64,000 nt of DNA from Glycomyces artemisiae (GTDB taxonomy: Bacteria > Actinomycetota > Actinomycetes > Mycobacteriales > Micromonosporaceae): the NCBI RefSeq assembly GCF_003002955.1, contig NZ_PVTJ01000003.1, positions 531,710 through 595,709 on the forward strand, read 5' to 3'. How positions within the stretch are numbered: the first letter of the stretch is position 1; each line of letters starts with the position of its first letter. Under the pieces are notes generated by a model. That model saw only the letters and a program-made list of their open reading frames with translations. It did no database searches and was not told where the DNA came from. The position numbers and the translations under genes were made by a program. Of the stretch, positions 17,442-26,686 are shown piece by piece.

Positions 17442-20141
17442 ATGTCCTCGGTGCTCTATAGGCTCGGACGCGCCTGCGCCCGCGCTCGCTGGCTCGTGAT
17501 CGCCCTCTGGGTCGGCGCGCTCGTCGTCGCGGGCGGGTCGGCCGCCCTGTTCAACCAGGGCACCGACGACACGTTCGCGATCCCCGGGTCGGAGTCGCAG
17601 GACGCCCTCGACTACCTCGGCCGCGTCTTCCCCGAGTTCAGCGGCACCTCGGCGAGCCTCGTCCTCACCGTCCCGGACGGGGAGTCGGTGCGCACCGACG
17701 CCGCTGAGGCGGCCACCGCCGACGCCGTCGACCGCATCGGGAAGCTCGACCAGGTCGCCGCGGTCTCGGACCCGTTCGGCTCCGACGTCTCCGGCGCGGT
17801 CGCCGAGGACGGCGAAGCCGCGGTCGTCGCAGTGCTCCTCACCGTCGACCAGGCTGACGTCACCGACGCCACCAAGGACGACCTCACCGCGATCGCGAAC
17901 GACCTCGCCGCGGCCGTCGGCGAGGACGCCGTGGTCTACACCGGCGGCGACGCGTTCGCCGACAACATCCCGCACCTCAGCCCGACAGAAGGCATCGGCC
18001 TCGTCGTCGCGCTGGTGGTGCTGCTGCTCATGTTCCGGTCGATCCTGGCCGCGCTCATGCCGCTGCTGACGGCCGTCCTCGGCGTCGGCATCGCCGTGGG
18101 CCTCGTCCTGCTCGCCACGGTCCTCGTCCCGATCTCCTCGACCGCGCCGATGCTCGCGGTCATGATCGGCCTGGCCGTCGGCATCGACTACGCCCTGTTC
18201 CTGCTCTCGCGCCACCGCGACCAGCTCGGCGAGGGCCTGGAGGTCGAGGAGTCGGTCGCCCGCGCCACGGCCACCGCCGGATCGGCCGTCATCTTCGCGG
18301 GCCTGACCGTCGTCATCGCGCTGCTGGGCCTGTTCGTCGCGGGCATCCCGTTCCTGACGACGATGGGCGTCGCCGCGGCCGTCGCGGTCGCGATCGCCGT
18401 GGCCGTCGCGATCACGCTGGTCCCGGCGCTGCTGACCGTCGCCGGGGAGCGGATGCGGCCGCGCAGGCCCAAGCGGCGCAAGCGGGCCCGGCGGAAGCCG
18501 CAGATCGCGCTCGCGTGGGTCCGCACCGTCACCAAGGCCCCGGTCGTCACCATCGCGGTGGTCGTGATCGGTCTCGCCGTCGCCGCGGTCCCCGCGATGC
18601 AGCTGCGGCTCGCCCTGCCCGACAACGGGGACGCCGCGGAGGGCACCGACGCGAAGGTCACCTACGACGTCATCGCCGACCACTTCGGGCCCGGCTACAA
18701 CGGGCCGCTCATCGTCACCGCCGACATCATCACCTCGACCGACCCGGTCGGCCTCGTCGACGACCTCGCCGAATACATCCGCGGCATGGACGGCGTCGCC
18801 TCCGTGCCCCTCGCGACCCCGAACCAGAAGGGCGACACCGGAATCATCCAGGTGATCCCCGAGACCGGCCCCGACGCGGCCGAGACCGAGGACCTCGTCG
18901 CGGCCCTGCGCGACAAGGAAGGCTACTTCCTCGACCACTACGGGACGCAGACCGCGGTCACCGGCCTGACCGCGGTCGGCATCGACGTCTCCGCGCAGCT
19001 CGGCTCCGCACTGCTCCCGTTCGGCGTCCTCGTCGTCGGCCTCTCGCTCGTGCTGCTGGCCATGGTGTTCCGCTCGATCTGGGTCCCCGTCAAGGCCACC
19101 GCCGGGTACCTGCTGTCGGTGGGCGCGGCGTTCGGCGCCACCTCGTTCGTGTTCGTCGAGGGCCACGGCGCCGACGCGCTGCACGTCGCCGGGGTCGGCT
19201 CGGTCATCTCCTTCCTGCCGATCATCCTCATGGGCGTCCTGTTCGGACTCGCCATGGACTACGAGGTCTTCCTCGTCTCGCGCATCCGCGAAGACTATGT
19301 GCACCACGGCGACCCGCACCATGCCATCGAGACCGGGTTCGTCTCGGCCTCGCGTGTGGTCACCGCCGCCGCGGTCATCATGTTCGGCGTCTTCGCCGCG
19401 TTCGTGCCCGACGGGTCGGCGACGATCAAACCGATCGCGTTCAGCCTCGCCGTCGGCGTGTTCGTCGACGCGTTCCTCGTGCGCATGACCCTCGTCCCCG
19501 CCGTCCTCGCGCTCCTGGGCCACCGCGCCTGGGGACTCCCGCCGAAACTCGACCGGGCGCTGCCGGTGTTCGACGCCGAAGGCGACGCGCTCGTCCACGA
19601 GCTGCGCCTCGCCGACTGGCCCGAGCCCGGCGCCGACGACGCCGTGGCCGCCCGCGACCTCCGCATCGAGGACGACCGCGGCCGCGCCGTCCTCGACGGC
19701 ACCGACATCCGGCTGCCGCGGGGAGGGACGCTCGTGGTCGACGGCGCCGGCGCGGTCGGCAAGACCGCGCTCCTGATGGCCCTCGCCGGACGCGTCCCTT
19801 CCATCAAGGGCGACTTGAAAGTCCTCGGCCGCGTCCTCCCCCAGCACGCCCGCGCCCTGCGCCGCGAGGTCGAGATCGTCGCCTGCCGCAACACCCCCGA
19901 CCCCGCCGCGCGCATCAGCACCGCAATCGGGGACGGCGTGCGCCTGGTCCTGCTCGACGACGTCGACCTCGTCCTGCGCACCGACGCCCGCGACGCCCTC
20001 CGCGCGCTCATCGCCGACCGGCGCGCCCCCGACGGCGAAAGCGTCGCCTACGTCCTGGCGTGCCAGGACACCGACCGCATCCGCGACCTGCTCCCACCGA
20101 GCGCCCTGCCGCTCGCCCTCAACACCGTCGAGGTGGCCTGA
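17442..20141 (+). CDS. MMPL/RND-family exporter fused to a degenerate ABC-type ATPase domain
   Basis: An 899-residue protein. Residues 1-700 are a complete MMPL (SecDF/RND-like) transporter: a signal-like first helix, extracytoplasmic loop, helices 2-6 with the conserved GLAVGIDYALFLLSRHR, a second loop, and helices 7-12 with GLAMDYEVFLVSR. After the last helix a cytoplasmic domain of about 190 residues follows. It has Walker A GAGAVGKTAL at about 767-776 and a Walker B-like LVLLDDVD near 834-841, but no recognisable LSGGQ signature. MMPL proteins are driven by the proton gradient, so the ATPase module is unexpected. An in-frame TTG at 17418 is possible. The stop overlaps the YhgE/Pip gene start (TGATG). 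Confidence 0.85.
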   Translation: MSSVLYRLGRACARARWLVIALWVGALVVAGGSAALFNQGTDDTFAIPGSESQDALDYLGRVFPEFSGTSASLVLTVPDGESVRTDAAEAATADAVDRIGKLDQVAAVSDPFGSDVSGAVAEDGEAAVVAVLLTVDQADVTDATKDDLTAIANDLAAAVGEDAVVYTGGDAFADNIPHLSPTEGIGLVVALVVLLLMFRSILAALMPLLTAVLGVGIAVGLVLLATVLVPISSTAPMLAVMIGLAVGIDYALFLLSRHRDQLGEGLEVEESVARATATAGSAVIFAGLTVVIALLGLFVAGIPFLTTMGVAAAVAVAIAVAVAITLVPALLTVAGERMRPRRPKRRKRARRKPQIALAWVRTVTKAPVVTIAVVVIGLAVAAVPAMQLRLALPDNGDAAEGTDAKVTYDVIADHFGPGYNGPLIVTADIITSTDPVGLVDDLAEYIRGMDGVASVPLATPNQKGDTGIIQVIPETGPDAAETEDLVAALRDKEGYFLDHYGTQTAVTGLTAVGIDVSAQLGSALLPFGVLVVGLSLVLLAMVFRSIWVPVKATAGYLLSVGAAFGATSFVFVEGHGADALHVAGVGSVISFLPIILMGVLFGLAMDYEVFLVSRIREDYVHHGDPHHAIETGFVSASRVVTAAAVIMFGVFAAFVPDGSATIKPIAFSLAVGVFVDAFLVRMTLVPAVLALLGHRAWGLPPKLDRALPVFDAEGDALVHELRLADWPEPGADDAVAARDLRIEDDRGRAVLDGTDIRLPRGGTLVVDGAGAVGKTALLMALAGRVPSIKGDLKVLGRVLPQHARALRREVEIVACRNTPDPAARISTAIGDGVRLVLLDDVDLVLRTDARDALRALIADRRAPDGESVAYVLACQDTDRIRDLLPPSALPLALNTVEVA

Positions 20142-22147
20142 TGTTCAAGCCGTTCAACAATTCCGCCCGCGCCGGGGCCTCCGGACCGCTCACCTGGCGC
20201 ACCTGGGCCGGGCTCATCCTCATCCCCGTCCTCGCCATGGGCCTGCTCACCTGGGCCCTGTGGAACCCCGACGCCGACCACGGCACCGCCACCGCCGCCG
20301 TCGTCAACCTCGACGACCCCGTCACCGTCGACGGCCAGACGATCCCGCTCGGCCGCGAGCTCGCCGGCGACCTCACCGATGCGGACGACTCCGCATACAC
20401 GTGGGTCCTCACCGACGCCGACGACGCCGCCTCCGGGCTCGCCGACGGCACCTACACCGCGGTCGTCACCATCCCGAAGGACTTCTCCGCGAAAGGCACC
20501 TCGGCCGCCACGGCCACCGAGGCATCCGGGAACCCGGCCGACGCGGCGAGAGCCGTCCTCGACATCGAGACCTCGAACGCCGCGGGCGCGGCCGACCCGG
20601 CGCTGTCCGAGGACGTCGCCCTCGCCACCCAGCGCACCCTCGACGGGCAGGTCGTCGAGACCTACCTCGACAACGTCTACGTCTCCTTCAACACCGTCCA
20701 CGACCAGCTCGCCGACGCGGCCGACGGCGCGGCCGAACTCGCCGACGGCACCTCCCGGCTCGCCGACGGCGCGGCCGAACTCTCCACGGCCGCAGGCGAA
20801 CTCGCCACCGGCGCCGACACCCTCGCCGACGCCACCGCCCAACTTGAGACCGGCGCCGCCGGCCTCGCCTCGGGCCTGGGCGAGCTCGACGACGCCGCCG
20901 CCGACCTGCCCTCCGCCACCCGGCGGCTCGCCGACGGCGCCGAGCAGGTCGCCCAAGGCAACGAAGCGCTCGCCGCCGAGGTCGTCCCGCTCGCGAACGA
21001 GATCATCGACGCCATCGACGCCCTGCCCTCCGCCGCGGACGCCGCCGCCGAGTTCCAGGACCTCGCCGCCGACTGCACGAGCGAAGGCGGCGACGCCGAC
21101 TTCTGCTCGGCCCTCCAGGACGCCGCCGACGACTTCTCGGCGGACGCGGGCGAGATCGACGGCGCCGTCGCCTCCGTGCGCGCCAAAGTGGTCGAGACCC
21201 GGGACGCCGTCGCCGCCCTCGCCGCCGGCGCCCGACAGGTCGCCGACGGCAACGAACAGCTCGCCGACCAGATGCCCGCCCTCACCTCGGGCATCGCCGA
21301 CGCCGCCGACCGCGCGAACGACCTCGCGACCGGCGCCGCCCAGACCGACGACGGCGCACAGGAACTCGCCACCGGCGCCGACCAGCTCTCCGACGGCTCC
21401 GCCGAAGTCGCCTCCGGTACCGCCGACGTCGACGACGGGGCCCAAGAGCTCGCGACCGGCCTCGCCGACGGCCGCGACCAGATCCCCACCTACACCGAAT
21501 CCGAACGCGCCCACCTCTCCTCAGTGGCCGCCGACCCCACCACCGCGACGATCGACCGCACCGGCTTCGGGGAGCTCTCCATCGCCCTGTTCGCCGCGAT
21601 CGCCCTGTGGGCCCTGGCCCTCGCCGTCTACCTCGTGACGGCGGCCGTGCCAGAGGACATCCTCACCTCCCGCGCACCCACCTGGCGGATCGTCCTCCAG
21701 GCCGCACTGCCCGGCGCCACCGCCGCCGCGCTCGCCGCGGCCGTGATCACCGCGATCGCCGTCCCCGTCATGGGACTCGGGATCGGGCGGGCCCTGACCT
21801 TCCTCGCCGTCGCGCTCCTCGCCGCGTTCGCGTTCACCGCGCTCAACCAGGCGCTCGTGGCGATCTTCGGCCGGGCCGGACGCCTCGCCTCCGTCGCCGT
21901 CCTCATCCTCACGATCGCCCTCGGCATCGTCTCCACCCTCCCCGGACCGCTCTACGCGCTCGTCGGCTGGATCCCCACCCACGGCGCGGTCATCGCCCTG
22001 CGCGCGGCAGCCCTCGGCGGCTCCGGCCTCGCCACCGGCATCACCCAACTCGCCGTCTGGCTCGCCATCGGCGCGCTCGCGACCATCCTCGTCACCGACC
22101 GCCGCCGAAACCTCAGCACCAGGCACCTTCGCCTCAACCAGACCTGA
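20141..22147 (+). CDS. YhgE/Pip-domain ABC-2-like membrane protein
   Basis: A 668-residue protein. One N-terminal membrane helix (about 22-42) is followed by a long extracytoplasmic domain (about 45-470) made of Ala/Asp/Gly-rich heptad-like repeats ('ADGAAELADGTSRLADGA') typical of YhgE/Pip phage-infection-protein families. Five or six C-terminal helices (about 475-650) resemble an ABC-2 permease. Its start codon overlaps the MMPL/ATPase stop, so the two proteins are coupled and may form one export complex. Related proteins include ESX-linked EsaA and phage receptors. The cargo is unknown. Confidence 0.85.
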   Translation: MFKPFNNSARAGASGPLTWRTWAGLILIPVLAMGLLTWALWNPDADHGTATAAVVNLDDPVTVDGQTIPLGRELAGDLTDADDSAYTWVLTDADDAASGLADGTYTAVVTIPKDFSAKGTSAATATEASGNPADAARAVLDIETSNAAGAADPALSEDVALATQRTLDGQVVETYLDNVYVSFNTVHDQLADAADGAAELADGTSRLADGAAELSTAAGELATGADTLADATAQLETGAAGLASGLGELDDAAADLPSATRRLADGAEQVAQGNEALAAEVVPLANEIIDAIDALPSAADAAAEFQDLAADCTSEGGDADFCSALQDAADDFSADAGEIDGAVASVRAKVVETRDAVAALAAGARQVADGNEQLADQMPALTSGIADAADRANDLATGAAQTDDGAQELATGADQLSDGSAEVASGTADVDDGAQELATGLADGRDQIPTYTESERAHLSSVAADPTTATIDRTGFGELSIALFAAIALWALALAVYLVTAAVPEDILTSRAPTWRIVLQAALPGATAAALAAAVITAIAVPVMGLGIGRALTFLAVALLAAFAFTALNQALVAIFGRAGRLASVAVLILTIALGIVSTLPGPLYALVGWIPTHGAVIALRAAALGGSGLATGITQLAVWLAIGALATILVTDRRRNLSTRHLRLNQT

Positions 22148-22169
22148 GCACGGCGATGAGCCGCCGCGG

Positions 22170-22946
22170 CTAGGAGAGTCCCTGGGCGGCATAGAGCACG
22201 GCGAGGGCGAGGGCGAGCACGCCCAGGAGGTGCTGCAGAAGGCGCTCGGGCAGGCGCGGCGCGAAGGCGGCACCGAGGTAGCCGCCGGTCAGGCCGCCTA
22301 GGCCGCAGGCGATCCCGAGCGTCCAATCGGGGGCGATCTCGCCGGGGGTCGACAGGCTCATGAGCGCGAAGGCCACGCATCCGGCGATCGAGGTCGCGAA
22401 CGTGGACAGCAGCGCGGCCGGGGCGACGAGGGCGATCGGCAGGCCGGCGCCCACCAGGACCGGGCTCAGCAGCGAGCCCCCGCCGATGCCGTAGACGCCG
22501 CCGACCAGGCCCGCCGCGAACGCGAACGCGACGATCGCCTTGCGGGGCAGCGAGGGCCGGACCCGCTCGCGGGTGCGTCGCGGGAGAAGGAGCCAGGCGC
22601 CCAGGGGCCCGAGGACGACGGCCGCGCAAAGCCGGAAGAGGTCGGCGTCGGCGACGAGGTGGACGCGGGCGATCGCACCGAGGACCACGCCCGGGAGCGC
22701 GCCTGCCACGAGCAGGCCCGCCAGGGGCGACCGGACGGCGCCGGTCCGGGCGTGGCGGGCGAGGGCGCCGGGTCCGGCGATCACGTTGTACAGCAGGTTG
22801 GTCGGGGTGACGGCGGGGTTGGGGACGTGCAGGACGCTGAGCTGGACCGGCAGAAGGAAGACCGCGCCCGAGACCCCGGCCGGGGCGGTGACGACCGAGA
22901 TCGCGAGACCGGCCGCGAAGCCGAGCAGCAGGTCCGAGTCGAGCAC
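22170..22946 (-). CDS. TSUP (TauE/SafE) family permease
   Basis: About 258 residues with eight predicted membrane helices in two related halves, each opening with the Gly/Pro-rich TSUP motifs (APAGVSGAVFLLP near the N-terminus and VGGVYGIGGGSLLSP in the middle). The family moves sulfite, sulfonates or other small organic anions. GTG codons at 22964, 22952 and 22946 are all possible. The last has AGGA eight bases upstream and is chosen; the first lies in a TCCTACT/AGTAGGA hairpin (22955-22973). Confidence 0.8.
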   Translation of the reverse strand: MLDSDLLLGFAAGLAISVVTAPAGVSGAVFLLPVQLSVLHVPNPAVTPTNLLYNVIAGPGALARHARTGAVRSPLAGLLVAGALPGVVLGAIARVHLVADADLFRLCAAVVLGPLGAWLLLPRRTRERVRPSLPRKAIVAFAFAAGLVGGVYGIGGGSLLSPVLVGAGLPIALVAPAALLSTFATSIAGCVAFALMSLSTPGEIAPDWTLGIACGLGGLTGGYLGAAFAPRLPERLLQHLLGVLALALAVLYAAQGLS

Positions 22947-23076
22947 GCCCACAATCCTACTCACTCAGTAGGAATAGCGCAGCGGCGGCAGGCTCGGTTC
23001 GATGCCCCTCGCGGTGCACGACGGTCCCTCGCCGTCCGACCCGCCATGTCGGTCGGCATCGCCACCGGGTCCGCCG

Positions 23077-25563
23077 CTACCCGACCTGCGCGAGCGCTTC
23101 GCGCAGTTCGCCCGCCAGCGGCAGGCCGCCGCGTTCAGCCAGTTGCAGGGCTTGGAGCCAGTGGTTCCGCGCGGCCGCCCGACGCCGCGCGCGCCAGGCG
23201 ACGCGGCCCAGCCCCGCGAGGCAGTGCGCCTCACCGACCCGGTCCGCGGTGTCCCGGTAGATCGCCAGCGCGGGCGCGAATTCGGCTGCGGCAGTGGGGA
23301 GATCGCCGCGGGCCAAGGCGGTCTCGGCGAGGCCCCGGCGGGCGTCCGCCTCCCCGGAGACGTCGCCGATGCGGCGGCAGCTGGCGAATGCGCGCCGGTA
23401 CAGCCGTTCGGCCCGGTCGACGTCGCCGCCGCGCAGCGCCGCCCCGGCGAGTCCCCGCAAGGCACCGGCGGCGCCGCGGCGGTTGCCGACCTGCCGGCAC
23501 AGGTGCAGCGACTGCCGGTACCGCGTCGCCGCCGCGTCGAGGTCGCCGCGCTGGGAGGCGACGTCGCCGAGTGCCCGCAGCCCGTAGGCCTCGCCGACGC
23601 GGTTGCCGATGCCCGCGCAGATCGAGGCGACCTGCCCGGCGTGGGCGGCGGCCGTGTCGAGGTCGCCCACCGACATGGCGATCTCGGCGAGGCCCCACAG
23701 CGCTTCGGCCTCGCCGACCGGGTTGCCGAGCCGCCGGTGGATCGCCAGTGCGGCATCGTACCGTCGGCGCGCGAGCGGATAGTCGTCATTGGACGCCGTC
23801 TGGGCGAGGCCCCGCAGCGCGTCGGCTTCGCCGAGGCGGTCGCCCAGTTCGCGGCGCAGGCGCAGCACCCGGTCGAACCCTTCCCCGGCGGCCCGGAACC
23901 GGCCCGTCAGGCGGTCGATCTCCGCGAGCCCTGAACGGGCGTCGGCCTCCCGTGCGCGCTCGCCGGTGCGGTGGGCGATGCGCAGCAGCTGCCGGTTGCA
24001 GATCCGCGCCGCATCGTAGTGTCCGAGCAGCCGCAGGGCGCGGTTGAGCGGCGCGGCGAGGGCGGCAGCGGCCGCGTCGTGGCCGGTGACGTGCATGCAC
24101 GCGAGGAGCGTCGCGCGGTCGGCGCCGATCCAGTCGGTGTCCGCGTCGCCAGCGGATTCGAGACGGAGCCGGTAGTGGCGCAGCAGGTTCGCCACCGCGG
24201 CGTGCTGCGTGCTGGCGGGGTCCTCGCGGTGGCCGCGGTCCAATGCGAAGGCGCGCACCGAATCGTGGAACTCGTAGGCGTCGGCGGCCCGCCGCAGCAG
24301 CAGGCTCTCGTCGTACAGCCGGGCCAGCGTCGACGCCGCTTCGGCGACCGTGCCGTCCGCGAGCGCGGCGGCGGCTTCGGCGGTGAATCGCCGCCCGGGG
24401 TGAATCGCCAGGAGGCGGAACAGGCGCTTGTCGGGTTCGGGGAGTCCGTTGTAGGACAACGCGAGCGCGGGTCCGCTGTGCTCGTGGGCGGGGATGCGCC
24501 GCAGGCGTTCGACGTGGTCGCCGATCTGCCAGTCGGGCTTGCCCTCCAGTTGGCGGCCGGCCGCGGCGAGTTCCAGCGGCAGGCGCCGGCACAGCTCGAC
24601 CAGGGCCGCGGCGTCGCCGGGGGCGGCGTCGAGTCGGCCGGACGGGTCGTGTCTGCGCAGCATCTCAAGTGCTTCGCCGACGGTGACGGTGCCGAGCGGG
24701 ATGCGGACGGCCGCTTCCAGGTCGGTGAGCCGGCGGCGGCTGGTCACGAGGACCGCGCAGTCGGGGCTGCGCGGCAGGAGGGGTTCGAGCTGCGCGGCGT
24801 CGGCGGCGTTGTCGAGGACGAGGAGCGCCTGCTTCGACGCGAGTTCGCGGTGCAGCAGCGTCACCCGCGCGGCGGGGCTGAGCGCGTCGATGCGGCGGCC
24901 CGGCGTGCCGAGGTGGGCGAGGAGGCCGCGGACGACGGCGTCGGGGGCGGCGGGCGGTTCGACCGGGTCGAAGCCGCGCAGATCGGCGAAGAGGCGCGTG
25001 GCCCCGGCGAGTCCGGCGTCGGTGAGGTCGCGGGCGGCCCTGAAGGCGAGTTCGGACTTGCCGATCCCGGCCATGCCCTCGATGACGACGACGGCGGCGC
25101 CGGTGCGGCGGGCCGTCGCGACGTGCGCGGCGATGCGGTCGCGCTCGGCCCGGCGCCCGGTGAAGGCCGCGGTCGGGTCGGGGACCTCGGCGCGGGTCGT
25201 GACGATGACGGAGCGGTTGGCTCGTTCGAGGACCCGGTGGCATGCCTGCGCGAGCGAGCGGAGCCCGGCGGCGTCGAGGCCGAGGGCCCGCGCGATGCCG
25301 AGGACCGTGTCGGAGTTCATGCGGACCCGGCCGTTCTGGAAGTGGCCGTGGATGGTCGCGATCGACGGCACGCCGTCGGGAATGGAGTGAGCGCTGTGGA
25401 ATTCGCGGATTCCGGCATGGATGCGGCGGAACGACGTGTTGCCGGAGGCCGCCCGCAGCCGCCGTAGGAACGCGGCCAGGTCGTCGAGCGACTGGACCGC
25501 GCGGGCATCCGCGTCCCACTGCGCCGCAGGCGCTGCGGAGGCTTCGGCCGTTGACCGTTGCAC
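23077..25563 (-). CDS. HTH / NB-ARC / TPR regulator (AfsR-like without SARP domain)
   Basis: An 828-residue STAND-type protein. The N-terminus (about 15-100) has a Cro/C1-like helix-turn-helix (SIATIHGHFQNGRVRMNSDTVLGIARALG). An NB-ARC ATPase (about 130-400) carries the P-loop IEGMAGIGKSELAF and a LLVLDNAAD Walker B. About ten tetratricopeptide-like repeats follow to the end ('GEADALRGLAQ...', each about 40 residues). Such proteins oligomerise on a signal and switch transcription. The GTG start at 25563 has no strong site. It is divergent from a secreted protein gene with CGTTCGG repeats between them. Confidence 0.82.
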   Translation of the reverse strand: MQRSTAEASAAPAAQWDADARAVQSLDDLAAFLRRLRAASGNTSFRRIHAGIREFHSAHSIPDGVPSIATIHGHFQNGRVRMNSDTVLGIARALGLDAAGLRSLAQACHRVLERANRSVIVTTRAEVPDPTAAFTGRRAERDRIAAHVATARRTGAAVVVIEGMAGIGKSELAFRAARDLTDAGLAGATRLFADLRGFDPVEPPAAPDAVVRGLLAHLGTPGRRIDALSPAARVTLLHRELASKQALLVLDNAADAAQLEPLLPRSPDCAVLVTSRRRLTDLEAAVRIPLGTVTVGEALEMLRRHDPSGRLDAAPGDAAALVELCRRLPLELAAAGRQLEGKPDWQIGDHVERLRRIPAHEHSGPALALSYNGLPEPDKRLFRLLAIHPGRRFTAEAAAALADGTVAEAASTLARLYDESLLLRRAADAYEFHDSVRAFALDRGHREDPASTQHAAVANLLRHYRLRLESAGDADTDWIGADRATLLACMHVTGHDAAAAALAAPLNRALRLLGHYDAARICNRQLLRIAHRTGERAREADARSGLAEIDRLTGRFRAAGEGFDRVLRLRRELGDRLGEADALRGLAQTASNDDYPLARRRYDAALAIHRRLGNPVGEAEALWGLAEIAMSVGDLDTAAAHAGQVASICAGIGNRVGEAYGLRALGDVASQRGDLDAAATRYRQSLHLCRQVGNRRGAAGALRGLAGAALRGGDVDRAERLYRRAFASCRRIGDVSGEADARRGLAETALARGDLPTAAAEFAPALAIYRDTADRVGEAHCLAGLGRVAWRARRRAAARNHWLQALQLAERGGLPLAGELREALAQVG

Positions 25564-25608
25564 GACTGGATGATAGCCCCCGGAGGCAACTGCGAGGGTC
25601 GCTCCCGT

Positions 25609-25640
25609 TCGGACGGCCGCGCTCGTTCGGTTTCGTTCGG
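25609..25640. repeat. three CGTTCGG repeats in a divergent promoter
   Basis: CGTTCGG occurs at 25609-25615, 25624-25630 and 25634-25640. The last two sit in TCGTTCGG units exactly 10 bases apart. They lie between the NB-ARC/TPR regulator and the secreted protein gene and could be binding sites of that regulator. Confidence 0.35.
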
Positions 25641-25710
25641 AATCCGCGCCTGCGGTTGCGGTCGCAGGAGGATCGGGGGCGACGGATCTCCCTCTGGAAA
25701 GGAAAGACCG

Positions 25711-26454
25711 ATGAGCAATCGGGTACGAACCCCGCTCCTGCGGTCGCTGCTGGCGGCCGCCGCGGGCACCCTGGCCCTGGTCCTGTTCGGCGCGTCCCCG
25801 GCGGCCGCGCACTATGTGTATGAGGAGGCATTCACCTACCGCAGCAACGACCTCTGCGTCTACGACCGCTCCGAGGTCTCGCACGGCGACGGCAACGGGT
25901 ACGCGCGCGTCGACATCGACGCCTCGACCGTCCTCGCGACGCCCTCGGGCGCTTACCCGTGCGCCTGGGGGCTCGAACGCCCGGCGGGGTACATCAGCGC
26001 CAAGATCGAGACGTACGTGTGGCTCGGCACGTACTGGTACCTGTGCGCGCAGACCGACTGGGTCTACAACGACACCACCACGACCGAACTGGCCATTCAG
26101 GCCAGGATGATCGGCCAGCCGATCTGCGGCGAGAGCTACTACGCCACGAACGGCGTCGGCTACGTGTGGAACAACAACTGGTTCGGCGGGGCGGTCTGGT
26201 CGGGCGCGCACTACCTGCCCGACTACTCCTTCGGTGCGGCGGAGGCCCCCGCCGAGCTCCCCGAAGCCGGTGACACCGTCGGTGTCGTGGACGCCTCGGG
26301 CGAGCCGGTCGTGGACGCCGACGGCGAGCCAGTGACCGTGGTCGTCGCCGCCCCGCCCGCCGGCGGCCCGGCGACGACGGCGGCCGACCAGAACGGCACC
26401 GCGGCCGCCGAGGCCACGATGCACCCGGCCGCCGACTCCCTCCTCACCCGATGA
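25711..26454 (+). CDS. secreted protein of unknown function
   Basis: A 247-residue protein with a Sec signal peptide (residues 1-33, ending in SPAAA). The mature domain (about 34-175) is rich in Tyr, Trp and Thr with four cysteines and beta-strand character (YVYEEAFTYRSNDLCVY, YVWLGTYWYLC). It is followed by an Ala/Pro/Asp/Val-rich tail with 'VVDADGEPVTVV' repeats. I do not recognise the family; a small surface or cell-wall-associated domain is plausible. A GGAAAGGAAAG site precedes the ATG. It is divergent from the NB-ARC regulator and ends at a strong terminator. Confidence 0.7.
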   Translation: MSNRVRTPLLRSLLAAAAGTLALVLFGASPAAAHYVYEEAFTYRSNDLCVYDRSEVSHGDGNGYARVDIDASTVLATPSGAYPCAWGLERPAGYISAKIETYVWLGTYWYLCAQTDWVYNDTTTTELAIQARMIGQPICGESYYATNGVGYVWNNNWFGGAVWSGAHYLPDYSFGAAEAPAELPEAGDTVGVVDASGEPVVDADGEPVTVVVAAPPAGGPATTAADQNGTAAAEATMHPAADSLLTR

Positions 26455-26458
26455 CACC

Positions 26459-26500
26459 CGTCGAGCGGTGGGTCGCGAAATCGCGGTCCACCGCTCGACG
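26459..26500 (+). terminator. terminator after the secreted protein gene
   Basis: Arms CGTCGAGCGGTGG (26459-26471) and CCACCGCTCGACG (26488-26500) pair perfectly, with an inner CGCG/CGCG stem. It starts 4 bases after the stop codon. Confidence 0.75.
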
Positions 26501-26660
26501 TCCCTGCACGGGGCCACCAGATCCGCCTACTTCGACGGTCGATATTCGGCCCTGGCCCTGGCGGTCTCGCATATTTTCACTGCCACGAGTCCAAGGAACA
26601 TCGTGCGATCCTCTCCCGCGCCTCCGGCGCGCGGGACGCGGCCGGACGCGAGGAGAGCAT

Positions 26661-26679
26661 TCCTATCGATGAAATAGGA
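26661..26679. promoter_or_regulatory. inverted repeat before the sulfotransferase gene
   Basis: TCCTAT/ATAGGA arms (26661-26666 and 26674-26679) in an AT-richer stretch directly upstream of the sulfotransferase start. This may be an operator or a start-site hairpin. The rest of 26501-26660 shows nothing definite. Confidence 0.3.
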
Positions 26680-26686
26680 TTATGGA

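Noticed and set aside
20720..21470. Repetitive GCCGACGGC-type DNA inside the YhgE/Pip gene as a DNA repeat element
   Set aside because: The repetition comes from Ala-Asp-Gly heptads in the protein, typical of the family, not from a mobile or satellite repeat.
18515..22147. Open frame of 1210 codons that seems to fuse part of the MMPL gene to the YhgE/Pip gene
   Set aside because: The first half is Arg/His/Pro-rich shadow of the MMPL frame. The YhgE/Pip protein has its own ATG at 20141 overlapping the MMPL stop.
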